Shown here: positions 62,832-64,000 of the stretch, in pieces | Layout of the letters: each line of letters opens with the position of its first letter | Numbering within the stretch: the stretch's first letter is position 1 | DNA from: Capnocytophaga sp. ARDL2 | GTDB lineage: Bacteria > Bacteroidota > Bacteroidia > Flavobacteriales > Flavobacteriaceae | Assembly (NCBI RefSeq): GCF_041530365.1 | Contig: NZ_CP168034.1 | Span: forward strand, 1,550,001-1,614,000 | Direction: 5' to 3' | DNA: 64,000 nucleotides | Notes under the pieces: generated by a model | Databases searched by the model: none | What the model was told of the DNA's origin: nothing | What the model saw: the letters and a program-made list of their open reading frames with translations, nothing else | Translations under genes and position numbers: made by a program

Positions 62832-63584
62832 ATGAGACATACCATTGTAGCGGGTAACTGGAAAATGCACAAAAATGCAGCAGAAACTCAGCAATTTGTA
62901 AACGATTTAATCGAAAATATGCCCAACGGAAAAGAAGTGGAAGTAATCATTGCTCCACCTTTTACCAATTTATTAATTGCAACCCAAACTTTAGAGCATA
63001 CCAATATAGGAGTAGCTGCTCAGAATATGCACCAAGCAGAAGGCGGTGCTTTTACGGGCGAAATTTCTGCCGATATGTTGAAAAGCGTAGGGGTAAATAC
63101 TGTAATTTTGGGTCATTCGGAAAGAAGACAATATTTCAAAGAAACCAATGCTTTGTTGGCAAATAAAGTAGATACCGCTTTGAGACACAATATGCGCGTA
63201 ATTTTCTGCGTAGGAGAAGAGCTAAACGACCGCAAAAACAAGCAACACCTCAATGTGGTGTATTATCAATTGAAAGATTCTTTGTTTCACTTGCCAAAAT
63301 CGGCTTGGAACAACATTGTTTTGGCTTATGAACCTGTATGGGCAATTGGTACAGGCGAAACAGCAACACCCGAACAAGCCCAAGAAATGCACCAATACAT
63401 CAGAGAGCAAATCGCTATTCAATATGATAAAGAAGTGGCAGAAAACACTTCAATTTTGTACGGAGGTAGCGTAAAACCAGAAAATTCTAAAGAGATTTTC
63501 TCAAAACCAGATGTTGACGGCGGACTCATAGGAGGTGCTGCCTTGAAAGTAGAAGATTTTGTAAACATTATAAACAACGGATAA
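62832..63584 (+). CDS. tpiA: Triosephosphate isomerase
   Basis: The glycolytic isomerase of dihydroxyacetone phosphate and glyceraldehyde 3-phosphate. The 250-residue protein has all signatures: AGNWKMHKNAAET (Lys), LGHSERRQYFKE (catalytic His), VLAYEPVWAIGTGETATPEQ (catalytic Glu and loop 6) and LYGGSVKPEN. Probably cotranscribed with the TlpA-like gene (3-nt gap). Confidence 0.98.
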   Translation: MRHTIVAGNWKMHKNAAETQQFVNDLIENMPNGKEVEVIIAPPFTNLLIATQTLEHTNIGVAAQNMHQAEGGAFTGEISADMLKSVGVNTVILGHSERRQYFKETNALLANKVDTALRHNMRVIFCVGEELNDRKNKQHLNVVYYQLKDSLFHLPKSAWNNIVLAYEPVWAIGTGETATPEQAQEMHQYIREQIAIQYDKEVAENTSILYGGSVKPENSKEIFSKPDVDGGLIGGAALKVEDFVNIINNG

Positions 63585-63594
63585 TTAATAAATT

Positions 63595-64000
63595 ATGAGT
63601 ACAAATTTATCATCACAACAATTAATAGAATTAGAAAACCAATACGGAGCCCACAATTATCACCCACTACCTGTGGTTTTGTCAAAAGGTGAAGGAGTAT
63701 TTGTATGGGATGTAGAAGGTAAAAAATACTACGACTTTTTGTCGGCATATTCTGCTGTAAACCAAGGACATTGTCATCCAAAATTGGTTGAGGCTATGAC
63801 CAAACAAGCTCAAACTTTAACATTGACATCTCGTGCATTTTACAACGACAAATTGGGTGTTTACGAAGAAAAAATCACAAAATTGTTGGGATTTGACAAA
63901 GTATTGCCAATGAACTCAGGAGCTGAAGCGGTAGAAACAGCTATCAAATTGACGAGAAAATGGGCTTACGAAGAAAAGCAAATTCCAGAACAACAAGCCG
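63595..64000 (+). CDS. rocD: Ornithine aminotransferase (3'-truncated by window edge)
   Basis: The first 135 codons of a class III PLP aminotransferase: [56 protein letters not shown] and [19 protein letters not shown]. The [12 protein letters not shown] start is characteristic of ornithine--oxo-acid transaminase. The PLP Lys lies beyond the window. It begins 10 nt after tpiA. Confidence 0.93.
   Translation, partial: MSTNLSSQQLIELENQYGAHNYHPLPVVLSKGEGVFVWDVEGKKYYDFLSAYSAVNQGHCHPKLVEAMTKQAQTLTLTSRAFYNDKLGVYEEKITKLLGFDKVLPMNSGAEAVETAIKLTRKWAYEEKQIPEQQA

Overview
The window is a low-GC (roughly one third G+C) chromosome segment of a member of the Bacteroidota, most probably the family Flavobacteriaceae. 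The evidence is: outer-membrane TonB-dependent receptors with a carboxypeptidase-like N-terminal domain; a PorX-type (response regulator plus PglZ) type IX secretion regulator; lineage-specific families (IS1096-passenger/pRiA4b ORF-3-like, GIN-domain lipoprotein, an apparent DUF6495 protein, a POTRA/barrel protein); absence of Shine-Dalgarno sites; and repeated promoters of the Bacteroidota type (TTTG or TTG, then 19-23 nt, then TAnnTTTG). The genus cannot be fixed from the sequence.

Layout. 1-8.5 kb: 3' end of an RsmI-like methyltransferase, a decayed XAC2610-like gene with in-frame stops, pyrG, yidC, then a minus-strand group (phosphoribosyltransferase, DciA-like DUF721, lipocalin-like lipoprotein, ftsY, thioredoxin-like ferredoxin). 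8.9-19.4 kb: universal stress protein, then a metal-homeostasis block (ZIP transporter, DtxR-type repressor, a broken TonB receptor) followed by gcvP and an intact TonB receptor. Both receptors have a TTAG-N6-CTAA palindrome upstream. 19.4-29.7 kb: rlmB, alkD-like, fabD (minus), ClC channel, aroK, TRIC channel, porX, tsaE, alanine dehydrogenase, glutaminyl cyclase lipoprotein. 29.77 kb: SRP RNA (ffs), followed at once by a type IIG restriction-modification gene (30.1-33.1 kb). 33.4-45.4 kb: ordinary housekeeping and envelope genes (nif3-like, coiled-coil protein, bcp, lipid A acyltransferase, tsaD, GIN lipoprotein, rsmE, THUMP-like methyltransferase, hydroxyacyl-CoA dehydrogenase, DUF1015). 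46-54.5 kb: a type I restriction-modification island: half-length hsdS, frameshifted DUF3800 gene, a 0.24-kb tandem array, hsdM, hsdS, hsdR and a YgjP/SprT-like metallopeptidase. 54.5-64 kb: yggS-like, DEDDh exonuclease/GIY-YIG fusion, K+ channel, miaA, acyl-ACP thioesterase, a POTRA/barrel protein, TlpA-like thioredoxin, tpiA and the start of rocD.

The most unusual part is the type I island. The half-length HsdS gene has its promoter bracketed by two identical 18-bp palindromes (TAGTA-N8-ACTAT type), one overlapping its start codon. The array in front of hsdM carries about 22 AGTA half-sites on one strand, spaced exactly 10 or 12 bp apart, so they lie on roughly one face of the helix. This looks like a dedicated protein-binding array sharing its half-site with the promoter palindromes. 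Elsewhere the window shows recent gene decay (three pseudogenes, all readable lesion by lesion), swapped target-recognition domains in both restriction systems, and at least three families of dispersed intergenic repeats plus a GC-rich structured element.
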